A stretch of 64,000 nucleotides of DNA, from contig VZSE01010148.1 in the NCBI GenBank assembly GCA_013398275.1, positions 310,001 to 374,000 of the forward strand. The letters are read 5' to 3'. A program made the position numbers and the translations under genes. The notes beneath the pieces are model-generated. The model was not told where the DNA came from and searched no databases. It saw only the letters and a list, made by a program, of their open reading frames with translations. The stretch comes from Promerops cafer (taxonomy: Eukaryota > Chordata > Aves > Passeriformes > Nectariniidae). Each line of letters starts with the position of its first letter. Position 1 is the stretch's first letter. Below, piece by piece: positions 12,301-23,320 of this stretch.

Positions 12301-13691
12301 ATTTGTAGGCAGCTGAGAGAGACAGGTGTGTTTAGAAGGCATCTCTGGATCAACACCTGGTGTCTGAGCCAGATGGGATGGATGGTTCCTCCCACGAGGC
12401 TGGAAGGAGCTCCTACAGGAAAGCTTTGATTTTCAGCAGCATCAATAATGGCAGAAATAATATTGTTGGCAAATGCAGCTTCCCATGACTGAAATGGGGA
12501 TCAAAGCAGAAGCAATGCAGGTCCTGGAATCATGGAACCCTTTGGGCTGGGGCTCCAGCTGGGGATGGTTCAAACAAGACCAAACCCCCACAAACACTCT
12601 TGCTCTGGCTGCAGGGACCAGGAGCAGCCTGTGGGTCACTTGTTTGTGCTAAGTGGCCACCTGGAGAGGCGATGCTGTGAGCTGGGGGTGTTTTAGCTCG
12701 GACTGAGCAGGAGCCTCATTTCATACCTCTGATGGAGGCTGCCACTCCAGAGGAGCTCATTAAATCGAGCACAACAGTCCTGCTGCTTCCTTTACTTACT
12801 TGCTTACTTTTTTCCCTCTTCATGGAATGAGTTAAAGGCCTCACATTCCTCATTCCTTCTTTCTATTAGAATTGTATCTCTTTCCAGTCGTCCCTCTCCT
12901 CTCACTCTCCTGCTTCCCTCACTTGCTCCCTCCAGGAAGTCAGCTAATTATTTCCTGAATGCCCCCAGTGTTATTTTGCCTTGAGAACCTCTCCTGCTGG
13001 GACTTCTCACACACTTATGATTCTCTATGTGACAAAAGGTTTCTCAGTTTAGCTTTGAATGGGTGTTTATTTTCTACATTTAGTCCTTTTGCCTCATCAT
13101 CTGCACTTGGACTGAGAATAGAAACTTCACTTGACATTATCTAAACTATTATCAATTAAATCCCTTCTTAACTGCCCTTTTTTTCCTCTCTTAAGCTGTG
13201 TGGGTTTGAGGTTTTAGCTCTTCTCTTTCCCTCCTGCACACCTTGCATTTGTAGATAAAGCCCTTTGCCCTTCTACTCTAACTTTCCACACACAACACAT
13301 CTTTTATTTTTTTCACTGTTGTTTTTTATGTTGTTGTTTAATGTCACTGCAGTGAGCAGACAGCAAACAGGATTCCAGGTTATTCCACATTGGAAAGGCA
13401 GTGTTCCCTCTTTGAACTCGTGCAGACATCAGAATATCTGCCCTGTGCCATAGGGGATCTCCAGCTGGGGATGGAGGATGTGCTGTTGCTGAGCCAGCTG
13501 TAGCAGCAGTCAGCAGGTGAGTGGCCCCACGGCTTCAAGTGACCGTGGCCAGTGAGCTAGAGCAGTTCTGAAGCCAGACTGATGGATGGTAAATCATGAG
13601 TTTACCCAAATATTTCCAGACTGTCTTTCACATATTCCCAGTGGCTGCATCCAGAGGGTGTGTGAAGAGCAAAGGGCAGCAAAGATGTCTC
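9383..13691. other. Non-coding stretch, unique sequence
   Basis: Nothing gene-like is recognisable. A roughly 25-base piece at 12520-12545 resembles a minus-strand CR1 terminus but is too short to call. The part from 12780 to 13330 is T-rich with CTTA and CTTT runs. No tRNA-like boxes, no long frame and no clear tandem repeat were seen. Confidence 0.65.
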
Positions 13692-13899
13692 AGACTCACA
13701 GGATGGGTCAGGTTGGAAGGGACCAGGTAGGGCCATCTGGCCCAAAGTCACTGCTCCAGCAGGGCCATCCCAGGCCACAGGGTTGTGTCTACACACTTCT
13801 GGGATATCTCCAGTGCAGGAGACTCCACGCCCTCTCTGGGCAACCTGTTCCAGTGCTCCATCACTGCACAGGAAAGTTGTTCCTCATGTTCAGGTGGAA
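13692..13899 (-). mobile_element. CR1 LINE fragment, 3' region
   Basis: This minus-strand CR1 copy is of a different subfamily from the one at 9.2 kb. Diagnostic stretches in plus orientation are GGTTGGAAGGGACC near the start, then GGAGACTCCACGCCCTCTCT, TGGGCAACCTGTTCCAGTGC and TTGTTCCTCATGTTCAGGTG. All are typical of CR1 3' sequence in birds. The terminal direct-repeat octamers are not preserved. It is 5'-truncated, diverged and non-coding. Confidence 0.92.
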
Positions 13900-16800
13900 T
13901 AAAATAACACCCCAGCTTCCACAGAAAGCATCCAGCTCACAGGAAAGAGACACATTCCTGGGTGGAGGAATGTCAGAACTAATTATGAAATGGGGGTGAT
14001 TAAGGCCAAAAATTGCAAGGTGTCTCTAAGGGGAAAATGTTTGGGGTGAAACAGTGACACAAATATATGGATTTATTAGTTCTTATGGAATTATTTGTCC
14101 TTTTTTTACTTACTTAATCGCCCACCCCCCCCAACAAACCCCATGCAGAGTTACAGCCCTGTGAGTAGAAGACATCCAGGTCACATCCTTTCGACCCACA
14201 TGTCCTTGGCACAACTGGAGACATGCCAAGCTTAAAACAAGCTGCAGACACTTAACCTCATCAGAATAATTCTGCAACAGTTCATAAAGCATCAAACAAG
14301 CACATAGAGTTTTAAAAGTACCAGAAATTTATGACTTGGCATGTTTTTTTTTTTAATATGAGCCATCCCCAGCTTTGCAGATCCAAAGGACTGCAGAAAA
14401 CACAGGCAAGCAGCTGAACTCCAAACCTGCAGCTCTCTGGGAGTTTGTCTTCAGGAAATGGCACAAGCAAAATCATTAATTGTTTGCTGTTTCACCTCTT
14501 TTCTTTGTTGGATCAGCTGTTAATTCAAGGCCTGTGGCCATGTCATAACTGCTTTTATTGAGCTGTTTCAAACCCAAGTCCCAGCGAACCTGTTTGTCAT
14601 TCAGGCAGTGAAGGAGACTGCTCCCAGCTCTGCAGAGGCTGCTCAGCCAGCTCAGAGCACCCTGAAATCTATCAGTGCTAATTAGGGCTCACTTAAATGC
14701 TCCCAGGCTGCCCTTGCTGGTTTGAAATGCAGAGTGGCATGTGAAAGCCCTTCTGCTTGGCTCCTGACAGGAGCAAAAGCAAACATCAGGCCCTGCTGTG
14801 ACCTCCATTTACGAGACTCATTTACTGCACTGAAGGCATCAACTTCTGGGAAATCAAATGGACAAATTAGTTTTGAACCCCTACTGGTTAAGATGGACTT
14901 CTCACTGGGACAGTGTTCCTGCCTGGCTGGCTAAATATTTCCTTAATCCTCGTGTCTGTGGAGTTTCCTCAGGGAGGTTGGGTGGATGAGTTTGCTGTCA
15001 GGAGGAGGTCTGGGAGCAGGGAGGTGGCAGCTTTCCAAGCGCCCCCGGTCCCTGACACCGGGTGGGTACCAGCTGTCATGGAACTAAAACCCCATGGCTG
15101 TTTTTAATGAGCATTAATCATTTTATTTAAGCAAAGGCAGAATCCTGTGCCCCGACCCAGCATTGCACTGCCTTTTGCACAATGAAAACAGATCTCCATC
15201 CAGCGATGCTTTAAGTGATGTACCCCATGTCTCATCCTGTGATTCACGTTCATCTCCATAAACTCAGATTTACCTTTGGGGAGTGGAGGGGATTCTAACT
15301 AATCCCTGTTCTCAGCTCTCTAAGACCATCTGTCTGTTTTCAGTCAAGTCTACCCAAATCCCCTGCTCAGTGGGCACGAAGCCACATGAGGATCCCTTCC
15401 TTCCGAGGTTCAGCCCAGCCATAGCTGCTCCCCATGTGGAGCAGCTATTGGAAAATGTGTGTAGAACATTGGGAGCCTTCACGAACAAAAACATCCTGCC
15501 TGGGAATAGCAACCCATTTAATTTGTCACCCATGGGATCCTTTAGTCCTTGTGGCAGAAATATTTCCTGATCCACATCTGCGCTGCTGCAGACTGTGTTC
15601 CTTTCCCTGCATTTCTCTCTTAATCTCCCTGAGACTCCAGTGCCTATCTCATTATGAGATATTTATATTTTCCATTCCTCTGGCATATGGTTCTTAGAGT
15701 CTTCTCCTGTCTTTTGAGAGGAATCTGAATTTATTGAACACTTGTACTGTTGGTTTGTGTCTGGGTTCCATCATCAGAGGCTGGAAGAAAGAGCTGCAGG
15801 AAGTAGTCCATGCTCTGGGACCTCTCTGCTGCCTCTTGGGGACCCACAGATCCCTCAGGGGACAGCAGTGAGGATTCTGAACCATTTAGTGGCACAAACC
15901 ACTCAGGACTGCAGAATGCTCTGAAACAACTTTTCCAGTGAATCCCCATCCGCAGGGGTAGAAAGAATTTTCCTTCCCAGACTGCACAGTCCACAGCCAG
16001 TAGTGTAGATAATTCATTTGGGGAATGCTCTCAAACCTTAGTAACCTTTAGGATTTCTGAGCCAAAGGGACCTTCTCCTCCATGTAGCACAGTGCTCTCC
16101 ACCAGGTGAGCAAGAGCCCATGATGGACCTTTCCTTCTTCACTTGCTGGTTGGGGATGCTCTGAGGAGGAAAAGAATTTGCACTAACAGGAGGCCTCACA
16201 GCCAAACCCCATGTGGGTCCTGCCAGTCTGGTCCAGATGGGTAATGTGAAGAAGACAAGGTCAAGCTGAGTCCAGAGCCCTCTCAGGAGCACTCTGAAGT
16301 CCTGTTTTTCAGCTGCTGGCAGAAGCCACCTGGAGGATGGCAATGTGGTTTCTAAGGTTGTGCACAGGATGGAGAGAACTCAGGTTTTGGAGAACATTAT
16401 TGCCACTGAGAATCACAGCAAGAAAGTGGATGAGATGAATTGACTTCATATCTGTGAATAACATCTGTGTAAATATTGCCAGATGTTTTCCACGAGCCCT
16501 GCTGACATGGCAGTGAGGTTAGAGGATCCAGTTCCCCCTATCACTTCTGCTCCCAGCTTAAGCCCAGAGGCCAAACCAAGCCTTGGGACCCTCTGTACTC
16601 TTCCAGCCCCCCTCTAATTGCACAGGGAGGATCACAGGGGTTGCTCGTGTGTGGCAGGATCCGTAGCCCCACACAGCACAGTCTGTGTGTGCACACAGTG
16701 AATTATGACACAGACCCCAAAGTGCTCTCACGAGCTCTCCTCTCCTACATGGAGACCTGGCCTGAGCCAGGATGGAACATGAGGGAAGCAGATGGCAGCC

Positions 16801-19367
16801 TGGCAGAGTGATTAAAGCCCGAGATATCTGTTTTAATAAATTGCCCACCCAGCAGATCAAACATTGCAGTATCTGTCTGGTCTGTGCTGTCAGCAAGCAC
16901 AGCCTTATTTTCAGCACTGGGCAAAGGCCACGCTCTTGCCTGTGCTGCACGTTGTCAGGACGGGCTGAATTGCAAGTCGGGATGGAGAAGAGACCAGTGG
17001 ATTTTGTCTGGCACCCCGAGGAGGTGTCACTGGGTACCACAGCTGAGGTAAAGCACCTTGCAGTGAAGATTCAGTGAAGGCAAAGGCTGAGCTTCTGACT
17101 CATGAAGATAAATGTGTGTCCTGTGCAGATTTAGACCTGAAGACAGGTTCAGCTGCTATCCACTTTGTTGTATCTCCTACAGCCCTCTTCCCTTTCACCC
17201 CATCTCAATATCCCCCAACAGCCCTTTCCATGCAAAATCAAAGCCTTTCTGTGGTGTCCCACTTCCCTCCCATTCCTTTCCTCTTTACTGGGATATTGGC
17301 AGAGGTGTTGAGTTGGATTTGCTCTATTAACAGGACTCCTGTCTGTGTATCTGATATAGTTAAGCAGGCTGAACAAGCCCAAGAGGAGCTGTGAGAGTGC
17401 TGATGCCAAACCCTACTGCATTCCTCACCCAGAGGAGCACGGTGCTTTTCTGCCTCACTTTTACTTCTCTTGAGACTCCCCAGATGCAGGCCTGGAAATC
17501 ATCTTCTCCCAGTCCTTTCCCAGAAAAGGTACTAGTCAGAGAGGTGCTGGGAGAGCAGGCCATGCTCCCATGCCAAAAAGGGGCACTTTCTCCTGAGCAG
17601 GATCCTGGTGTTTGTGGGATAAGGAATCCTGAAGGTACAAGAGTCCTGGTTTCTCGGACACTGACTGGCTTTGGTTTCTAATAAGGTATAAGTTCCAGCT
17701 GGAGTTTTTGGGACTTTTAATACAGTGCTGCTGACCAGGAGTCTCTGAGCCAGGCATGACATAGGAGCAATGGCTTTGAAGGTAGTGCTGAGCCTGAAAT
17801 CTGGGGAGAAACCTCTCCTTAGGGCATCTTGCTGGCAGAACTCAGTGTCTAAAAGCAGAAGCCTCTGTGACTGGAGAGAAAAACAGAGCCAGGATTTTCA
17901 TCCAGTATTTCTGAGAGGGAAATATGTGCTGTGCTGGGTGAGGTTCACAGAACAGGAGTGCAGCCTGTCCACAGGGCCTCGGATTTACAGCCCATGCAGA
18001 GACATGAGCACATCAGTCCAGGTCCCATTCACCTGCACTGCATGGGAGGGGTTGCTGAGCACATTGGGGTTTCTGGCCGACCCCAGATACATCAGGGATG
18101 CAGCAGCTCTTCCACTGAGAAGAATATTAGAGAATGGGCCATGCAGCCAGATCCTTCCCTGAGAATTATTTTTAGAACAGATCAACCTTCCCAACTAAAC
18201 ATTTGTCAAATCTGATGCCTTTCCTCAAAAACTCCAGGTGCAAACAAAACACTGGGAATTTTTTGGCTGGGAGCTAGCACAGAAGGCTTAGATGGTTGTT
18301 TTGAGGCCAGCTGTGATTTTTTTTCCCCCCATTCATTCATAACTGCTGAAAACAGTGAGAACCACTGGAGAATACAGGAGCAACCAGTGCTTGGGTCTAT
18401 GCCCTGCACCTCAGCTCTACGTCCAGGGAAATCTTGGGAAAGTTTCCAAGGCATGGTTATTTATATTCCCCACCTCTGGTCCTGAACTTTTTCTGTGTGC
18501 TGGTAATAATATCCCAGTACTAAACTGTACTTTCTGTGGGCATCATTTGCACGGCTGAACAGCTGTGAGCCTCTCTCCACCGCCTGCCTGCCATATTGCA
18601 TAGATAATAACAGCTAATCCATATTAATTATAAATACACAAATCGGCTCCTAAATAAGGCAAAGTTTTGTGAGCGATTCAAACCAGTGGGTGCCAAGAAA
18701 TGTTAGTGTTACTCCTGACACCTCATCCTCTGGCTGTCATGTCATGAATAAAGAAGAGCCCCCAGCACAAGTTAAGGATGGCATCTGAGCTTTAATAGCC
18801 TGCAGCCACTGCCATCAGCCTTGCGGCACTGATTTCATCACATCTCACAAGCTAATCTGCGCTGGGTCAATAACAAACCTCGGTGGAGGAAGAGCCCCAG
18901 GAAGTGGGTCTGCAATTCTTATTCGCTACCTGGCGCTTTCGGCGGCGGATCTACGCTGGACTAACCCCACCTTGTGGTGCTGGTGGGCTCTGGCTGACCT
19001 GGCTGGGGGAAAAAAACTCATTTCCATCCTGTTTGGATTTTAAGCCCCCTAAGGCTTTGCCTGCTGGAGATGGAAGTCTAAAATAAGCCCTTGCAGTTGG
19101 CTCACTTTCCTCTGTTGGCTTTCTCAGATCTCCCAGAGAAAGCCTGTGGATGCCCCAGCATCTACAATCCAGGCTGAAAATTCCTGATATTAAACACAAG
19201 ACTCACTCTCTGTCATGGGTTGTCCATTTATTCTCTTCTACCTCCTCACCGAGGAATTTGGTGTCACTCCTATTATTTTCCATTTTGACTCTAATTTAAT
19301 ATCTTCTCCCCAGTCTGCTTTTCACAATTTCAGATGGGCAAGTTTCTTCTTTCCTCTACTCTGTGCT
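13900..19367. other. Non-coding stretch, mostly unique
   Basis: No exon, RNA gene or clear transposon is seen in 5.5 kb. It has a short poly(T) at 14345-14354 and a C-run near 14123. Two stretches (15105-15250 and 18593-18890) have the AT-rich, CpG-retaining, repeat-free texture of conserved non-coding elements; the second is listed separately. A 160-codon minus-strand frame at 16558-17040 resembles nothing known and overlaps a frame on the other strand. Confidence 0.6.
18593..18890. promoter_or_regulatory. Candidate conserved non-coding element
   Basis: The first 40 bases pack several homeodomain-type words: ATATTGCATA (18593-18602, POU-like), CTAATCC (18614-18620, the bicoid/Otx class core TAATCC) and TTAATTA (18624-18630). 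Retained CpGs and further TAATC words follow (18853 onward). No interspersed repeat or low-complexity tract interrupts about 300 bases. This is the texture of developmental enhancers, but motif density alone is weak evidence. Function is inferred and needs alignment to other birds and mammals. Confidence 0.3.
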
Positions 19368-19556
19368 GTGGAATTTCCTCATGGAAAGGGTGCTCAGGCC
19401 TTGGCAGGGGCTGCCAGGGAGCTTTGGAGTGCCCATCCCTGGAAGTGCCCAAGGAATGCCTGGACATGGCACCCAGTGCTCTGGGCAGGTGACAAGGTGG
19501 GCATCGGTCACAGACTGGACCTGATGATCTTGGAGCTGTATGAACAGGACAACGTC
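19368..19556 (+). mobile_element. CR1 LINE fragment, 3' region
   Basis: This plus-strand CR1 copy reads through GCCATGG-less but recognisable stretches: GGAAGTGCCCAAGGAATGCC, GGTGACAAGGTGGGCATCGG and ACTGGACCTGATGATCTTGG. The last corresponds to the GACT(C)GATGATCTTGGAGG sequence just before the CR1 3' terminus. The final octamer repeats are lost. It is 5'-truncated, has no open reading frame of its own and belongs to a different subfamily from the 36 kb and 61 kb copies. Confidence 0.88.
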
Positions 19557-20907
19557 TGAAAAGCAAAAACAACATAAATGGCAAAACTCTCAGCTATTTT
19601 TCTTCAGAATTATACTGTCCTGCTTCCCCTCCAGGCACATTAGTAAAAATGCCAATGAGCTCTTACCTGCGGGCAAACCAGGATCTTTGTAAACTGTCCA
19701 GCACAAATGGGGCTTTGATTGGAAAAACAACTTCATCACAATATTACTCAAGCTGGGGATAGCAATTTTTTTTTTCATGATGGCTAAAAATGACCAGGCT
19801 TGCCCTTCCCCCTGCAAATTATGATGTCTTTTTCTTAACAGCATTGATTTCCTTTAACATTTCAACCAAAAGAAAGAAGTAGGAAGAGTAATTTCTGGAG
19901 AGTCAAGCCACTGAAAGAGCCTAATTGTTTGGAATACAGATGATCATGGGACTCAGGGGGCATTCTTAGAGATTTCATTTCATTATAGACACCCCTTCTT
20001 ACAGATTTCAAGAGAGAGATTATCAAGCAGAAAGAAACTTAGAAAATGTTGAAGATCCAGGCAGTTTAGCCAAGTTTTGTATTAAAGAACCCCAAACCTG
20101 TGGTTGCTCTGTACATACAAATATTAGCAGTGTGTTGCAACCTCAGACTGTTTTCTCCTCTCTAACAAGTTTTCTGGGCTTTTTTTTTCCTTCCGCATGA
20201 TTATAATTTAGACTGAAATATTGTTTTATGGAAAACAACCCCAAAAACGTCATGAGGACAGGGATAATAACTGCAGGTTGTCTCAAACCTTGGTGCAGAC
20301 TGTGGCTAAGTCCAGAGTTTTAAACTCACCTCAAAAAATTTTTTAGTTAATGGATTTTGATTCTTCCCTCACCCCCTCCTATATGTTCAAGGCACAAGGC
20401 AGAGAATTCATTTGGGAATGATATATTACAGGGAGAGGTGGTGCCAGTGCTTCCAAGGCTCCATCCTGAAACCAGATCCATGCATGGGGCTGCTCTTTGC
20501 CTCTCCTTCCCTTCCTCACACACCAAAAGTCCTGCAGGAAATCTTGGCAGAGCCTTCCTGAAATTCCTGGGCAGGAAAATCCCTTTCCCTATGAGGCTGG
20601 GTGAGGGATTTGGAGGGGAACACAGCAGTGATGCTCACACTGTGCTGGAGTAGATCTGCAGGAAAGCTGTGGGGCAAGGGCAGATTAATTACATCAGAGG
20701 GAAACCTAGAGCTGGAGCTTTGAAAACGAGATCAGGAGGATTACTGGGAAAATAATCAGCAGGAAGAAACCTTACCTTGAGAAAAAAGAGCAGGAGAACA
20801 CAGGTAGAATATTCCAGTGCTGATTCCTAACTTGAAATAATGAACTGGAGACACATTTCATAAAACCTCTTCAGATTGCCCCTGTTTCTTTCAGAGGTGT
20901 GTACATT
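19557..20907. other. Non-coding stretch before the repeat hotspot
   Basis: No gene is recognisable. The segment 20148-20240 resembles 21102-21325: both have CTGTTTTCTCCTCT, then AACAA, a T-rich run, CCTTC and GACTGA(A/G)ATA followed by TTATG and A-rich sequence. This suggests a diverged local duplication or two copies of an unknown repeat. The rest looks single-copy. Confidence 0.6.
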
Positions 20908-20948
20908 AATAAAGTAAAAAAAAAAAAAAAAAAAAAAANNNNNNNNNN

Positions 20949-20986
<38 letters not shown>
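20908..20986 (+). repeat. Poly(A)/(GAAAA)n tract with assembly gap
   Basis: An AATAAA hexamer (20908-20913) is followed after GT by 23 A, a 10-N assembly gap (20939-20948), 17 more A and about four GAAAA units. The true length is unknown because of the gap. It could be the tail of a retroposed transcript, but the hexamer lies only two bases from the A-run instead of the usual 10-30. The upstream 150 bases match no gene I recognise. A simple repeat is the safer reading. Confidence 0.9.
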
Positions 20987-21126
20987 GGATGGTGTGACAG
21001 TGTGTTTACTGCTGTTTTTCTCCTTAAAAAAGGAGTTTGACTCCTGTCTGCCTTGTCTGGGAGCCAGTAGAGGGAGACAAGCCTCTGAGCTTAATCCAGG
21101 CCTGTTTTCTCCTCTCCAACAATTTC

Positions 21127-21288
21127 TCCAGTTTTTTGGTTTTTGGGATTTTTTTTAGTTGTTTTGTTTGTTTTGTTTTGTTTTTTTTTTCCTTCTGTGT
21201 TTTTTTTNTCCAGTTTTTTGTTTTTTGGGGTTTTTTTTTAGTTGTTTTGCTTGTTTTGTTTTGTTTTGTTTTCCTTCTGTGTTATTAT
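21127..21288. repeat. 82-bp T-rich tandem duplication
   Basis: Two units, 21127-21208 and 21209-21288, each run TCCAG, a T/G-rich stretch, TAGTTGTTTTG, TTTGTTTTG and CCTTCTGTGTT. They differ mainly in T-run lengths. An N at 21208 marks the junction, so part of the structure could be an assembly or base-calling artefact. The frame through it gives a nonsense F/V/C-rich peptide and is not coding. Confidence 0.85.
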
Positions 21289-21330
21289 TATTTGGACTGA
21301 GATACTCTTTTTATGAAAAATAGCTCTAAA

Positions 21331-21715
21331 TGACCCCCGCCTTGCCGTTACAGAGAGGATTAGATTAAAAATGCTGCAGGGAGATTTGGGTCAGTGGCAA
21401 CAATCCTCCCGTGGCAATAACACGAGGAGCAAATTGGCCAGGTAGGGGCTGGGATTGCTGCAGAGTATGTGTTTTTCTGCGTGGGAAAATCTTCAATCCG
21501 AGCATGGGTAGAGGCTTATCCCAAGTCCTGGTTTGATGGCAGAAGTGCAGGCATCAAGTTTCTCAGGATAATGTGTAAAATTACACATTAGATCCATAAA
21601 ACACCCCTTTTTCCTGGCTCGCAGCAGCTGTAGCACAGTCAGAGCAACAATGGGGTGCTGGGGTGCTGTGGAAATGGCCAGGAGCTGCTGGCACTGTGTA
21701 CAATCACCCTGGAGA
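21331..21715. other. Non-coding stretch, nothing recognised
   Basis: Ordinary single-copy-looking sequence between two tandem repeats. I see no motif, exon or transposon in it. A near-palindromic TGTAAAATTACACA (21572-21585) is the only local feature. Confidence 0.6.
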
Positions 21716-21815
21716 GGGATGGGATGGGATGGGATGGGATGGGATGGGATGGGATGGGATGGGATGGGATGGGATGGGATGGGATGGGATGGGATGGGAT
21801 GGGATGGGATGGGAT
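21716..21815. repeat. (GGGAT)20 pentanucleotide array
   Basis: Exactly 100 bases of perfect GGGAT repeats, 20 copies with no interruption. They are preceded by GAGA and followed by GGGCT. Each unit supplies a G3 tract separated by two bases, so the plus strand satisfies the usual G-quadruplex motif many times over. It is not the vertebrate telomere repeat (TTAGGG). Perfect arrays of this length are usually length-polymorphic. The open frames through it encode a DGMGW repeat and are artefacts of the array. Confidence 0.98.
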
Positions 21816-22214
21816 GGGCTGGCCCAATTTCAGCCCAGAGCTATGTAGTTTTTTTTCCTTTTCAAACTTTTTTTTCTGTGCTCCTGAAGAAATGGAGGGT
21901 GGGGGTGTGGGAGAGATGAGCAGAGCAGTGAGTCATGGGGGTGATATGGCCTCTGCAAGGACAGGCAGTGTCCAAAGCCACAATTCCCATGCAGGCAGGC
22001 TGGAATTGGGACTTGCAGAGAGCAGGTGCCTGCAGTGTGGTGGAGGGGGTGCAGAGACAGGTATTTACTGCTCATTATCCCCCAAAAACCTTCTCTGAGG
22101 GTTAGTCAGTGTGGCCACAAGCAGCTGGAAGTGGGATGTGCATCTTCTGGACATCCACAGACACATCATCCTCCTGTATCAGCAGGTGTAACTCTTCAGG
22201 AGTGGGTGGCATCT

Positions 22215-22404
22215 GTGTGTCCCTGTGTGTCCCAGTGTGTCCCTGTGTGTCCCAGTGTGTCCCTGTGTGTGTCCCTGTGTGTCCCTCTGTGTCACAGTGT
22301 GTCCCTCTGTGTCCCTGTGTCCTTGTGTGTCCCTCTGTGTCCCTGTGTGTCCCCATGTGTCCCAGTGTGTCACTCTGTGTCCCCGTGTGTCCCAGTGTGT
22401 CACA
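22215..22404. repeat. 10-bp GTGTGTCCCT minisatellite
   Basis: About 19 units of a 10-base motif GTGTGTCCCT, with variants GTGTGTCCCA, CTGTGTCCCT and GTGTGTCACA, plus one 12-base and one 8-base unit. In the first five units the last base alternates T, A, T, A, T, which hints at a 20-base higher-order unit. The frames through it give Cys/Val/Pro/Ser-rich or Gly/His/Thr-rich repeats and are not genes. Confidence 0.95.
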
Positions 22405-23169
22405 TGAAGCCCCTTTGAGCCTGAGTGTTCACTTGTGTGATCTGAGGAGCAGCAGTTTTCAGACTGGGCCTCTCATGTGGATTTTGGCCGTGCTGCCTCC
22501 GAGTGCTGAGCAGAAATCTGAGCAGATAAGGCTGGGGAGCAGCTGGGAGCCCAACACAACCAGGGACAACAAAGGATGAAAGGGACCTAGCAAATGAAAC
22601 AAGCTTTTTGAAGTCCTTGCAGAAACAGCCCTTCACTATATTTAGTGAACCTCACGACTCCATCAGAACAAAACTGTCGTCACTGGAGGGAAAAGAGGAG
22701 AAGTTGCCCTGAATGAAAATAATCCAGAGATCAGCACAGAGCAAGAGTGAGTGGGGATGCTGGATGGAGAGGACAGCATTTTAAAGGATCTCTGTGCCTG
22801 CCACCCACTAAAATCAGCCTACATTTTCTCACCTTGGCTCTGCCAGTGGAGCCTGGGGAGCACTGGGCACGCTGGGCTGGCAGTGCCAGGGCAGCTGCAC
22901 AGCAGAGCCAGGCCTACCCAGACACTGCCACAGGGGACAGGCTGCAGGGCCAGCAGGTCCTGCAGTCCCAAGAGGTTTTCCAGTCTGTAACTTTGGTCTC
23001 CGAGCATGCTGCCCTCACCCTCCCTGGCTCCGGAGAGGGAGTAAGAGGAGAAGCCTGGAAGATCCTGCCAGGAGCCTGCCTCAGCTGTAGGCAGGAGGAT
23101 CAAATCCAGCCCTGGTTTGGCTGCCTTTGAGGGTGCAAATTTGATGAAATGAACCTGGACAAATGCCTG

Positions 23170-23320
23170 CTTCATCTTTATCTGCTCCTTAGGGGTGTTT
23201 ACATGGCAGCCCGAGGGCTTCTGCTACCTTCGAACATTGTATTATCAATTACCCTAATTAGAGCTTGGCACCTGCCTAACACCAAGTAATTCTCATTAAT
23301 TTTTAACCTTTTTCATGCCA
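23170..23320. promoter_or_regulatory. Candidate conserved non-coding element
   Basis: This short AT-rich block contains ATCAATTA (23244-23251), the perfect palindrome CTAATTAG (23254-23261), an E-box CACCTG (23269-23274) and more ATTAAT words within 80 bases. CTAATTAG is the preferred core of many homeodomain dimers. CpG dinucleotides survive nearby (23212, 23231). The clustering suggests a homeodomain-bound enhancer, but this is inferred from motifs only. Confidence 0.3.

Noticed and set aside
12520..12545. Possible minus-strand CR1 terminus (AATCATGGAACCCTTTGGGCTGG)
   Set aside because: Only about 25 bases resemble CR1 and the following sequence does not; too short to call.
16558..17040. 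160-codon minus-strand frame
   Set aside because: No recognisable motif, overlapped by a plus-strand frame at 16772-17077, and no splice or promoter context.
21655..22098. 147-codon frame with DGMGW repeats
   Set aside because: Produced wholly by the (GGGAT)20 array, which has no stop codons in several frames.
22109..22579. 156-codon Cys/Val/Ser/Pro-rich frame resembling a cysteine-rich repeat protein
   Set aside because: Produced by the GTGTGTCCCT minisatellite; all three frames and the opposite strand are open there.
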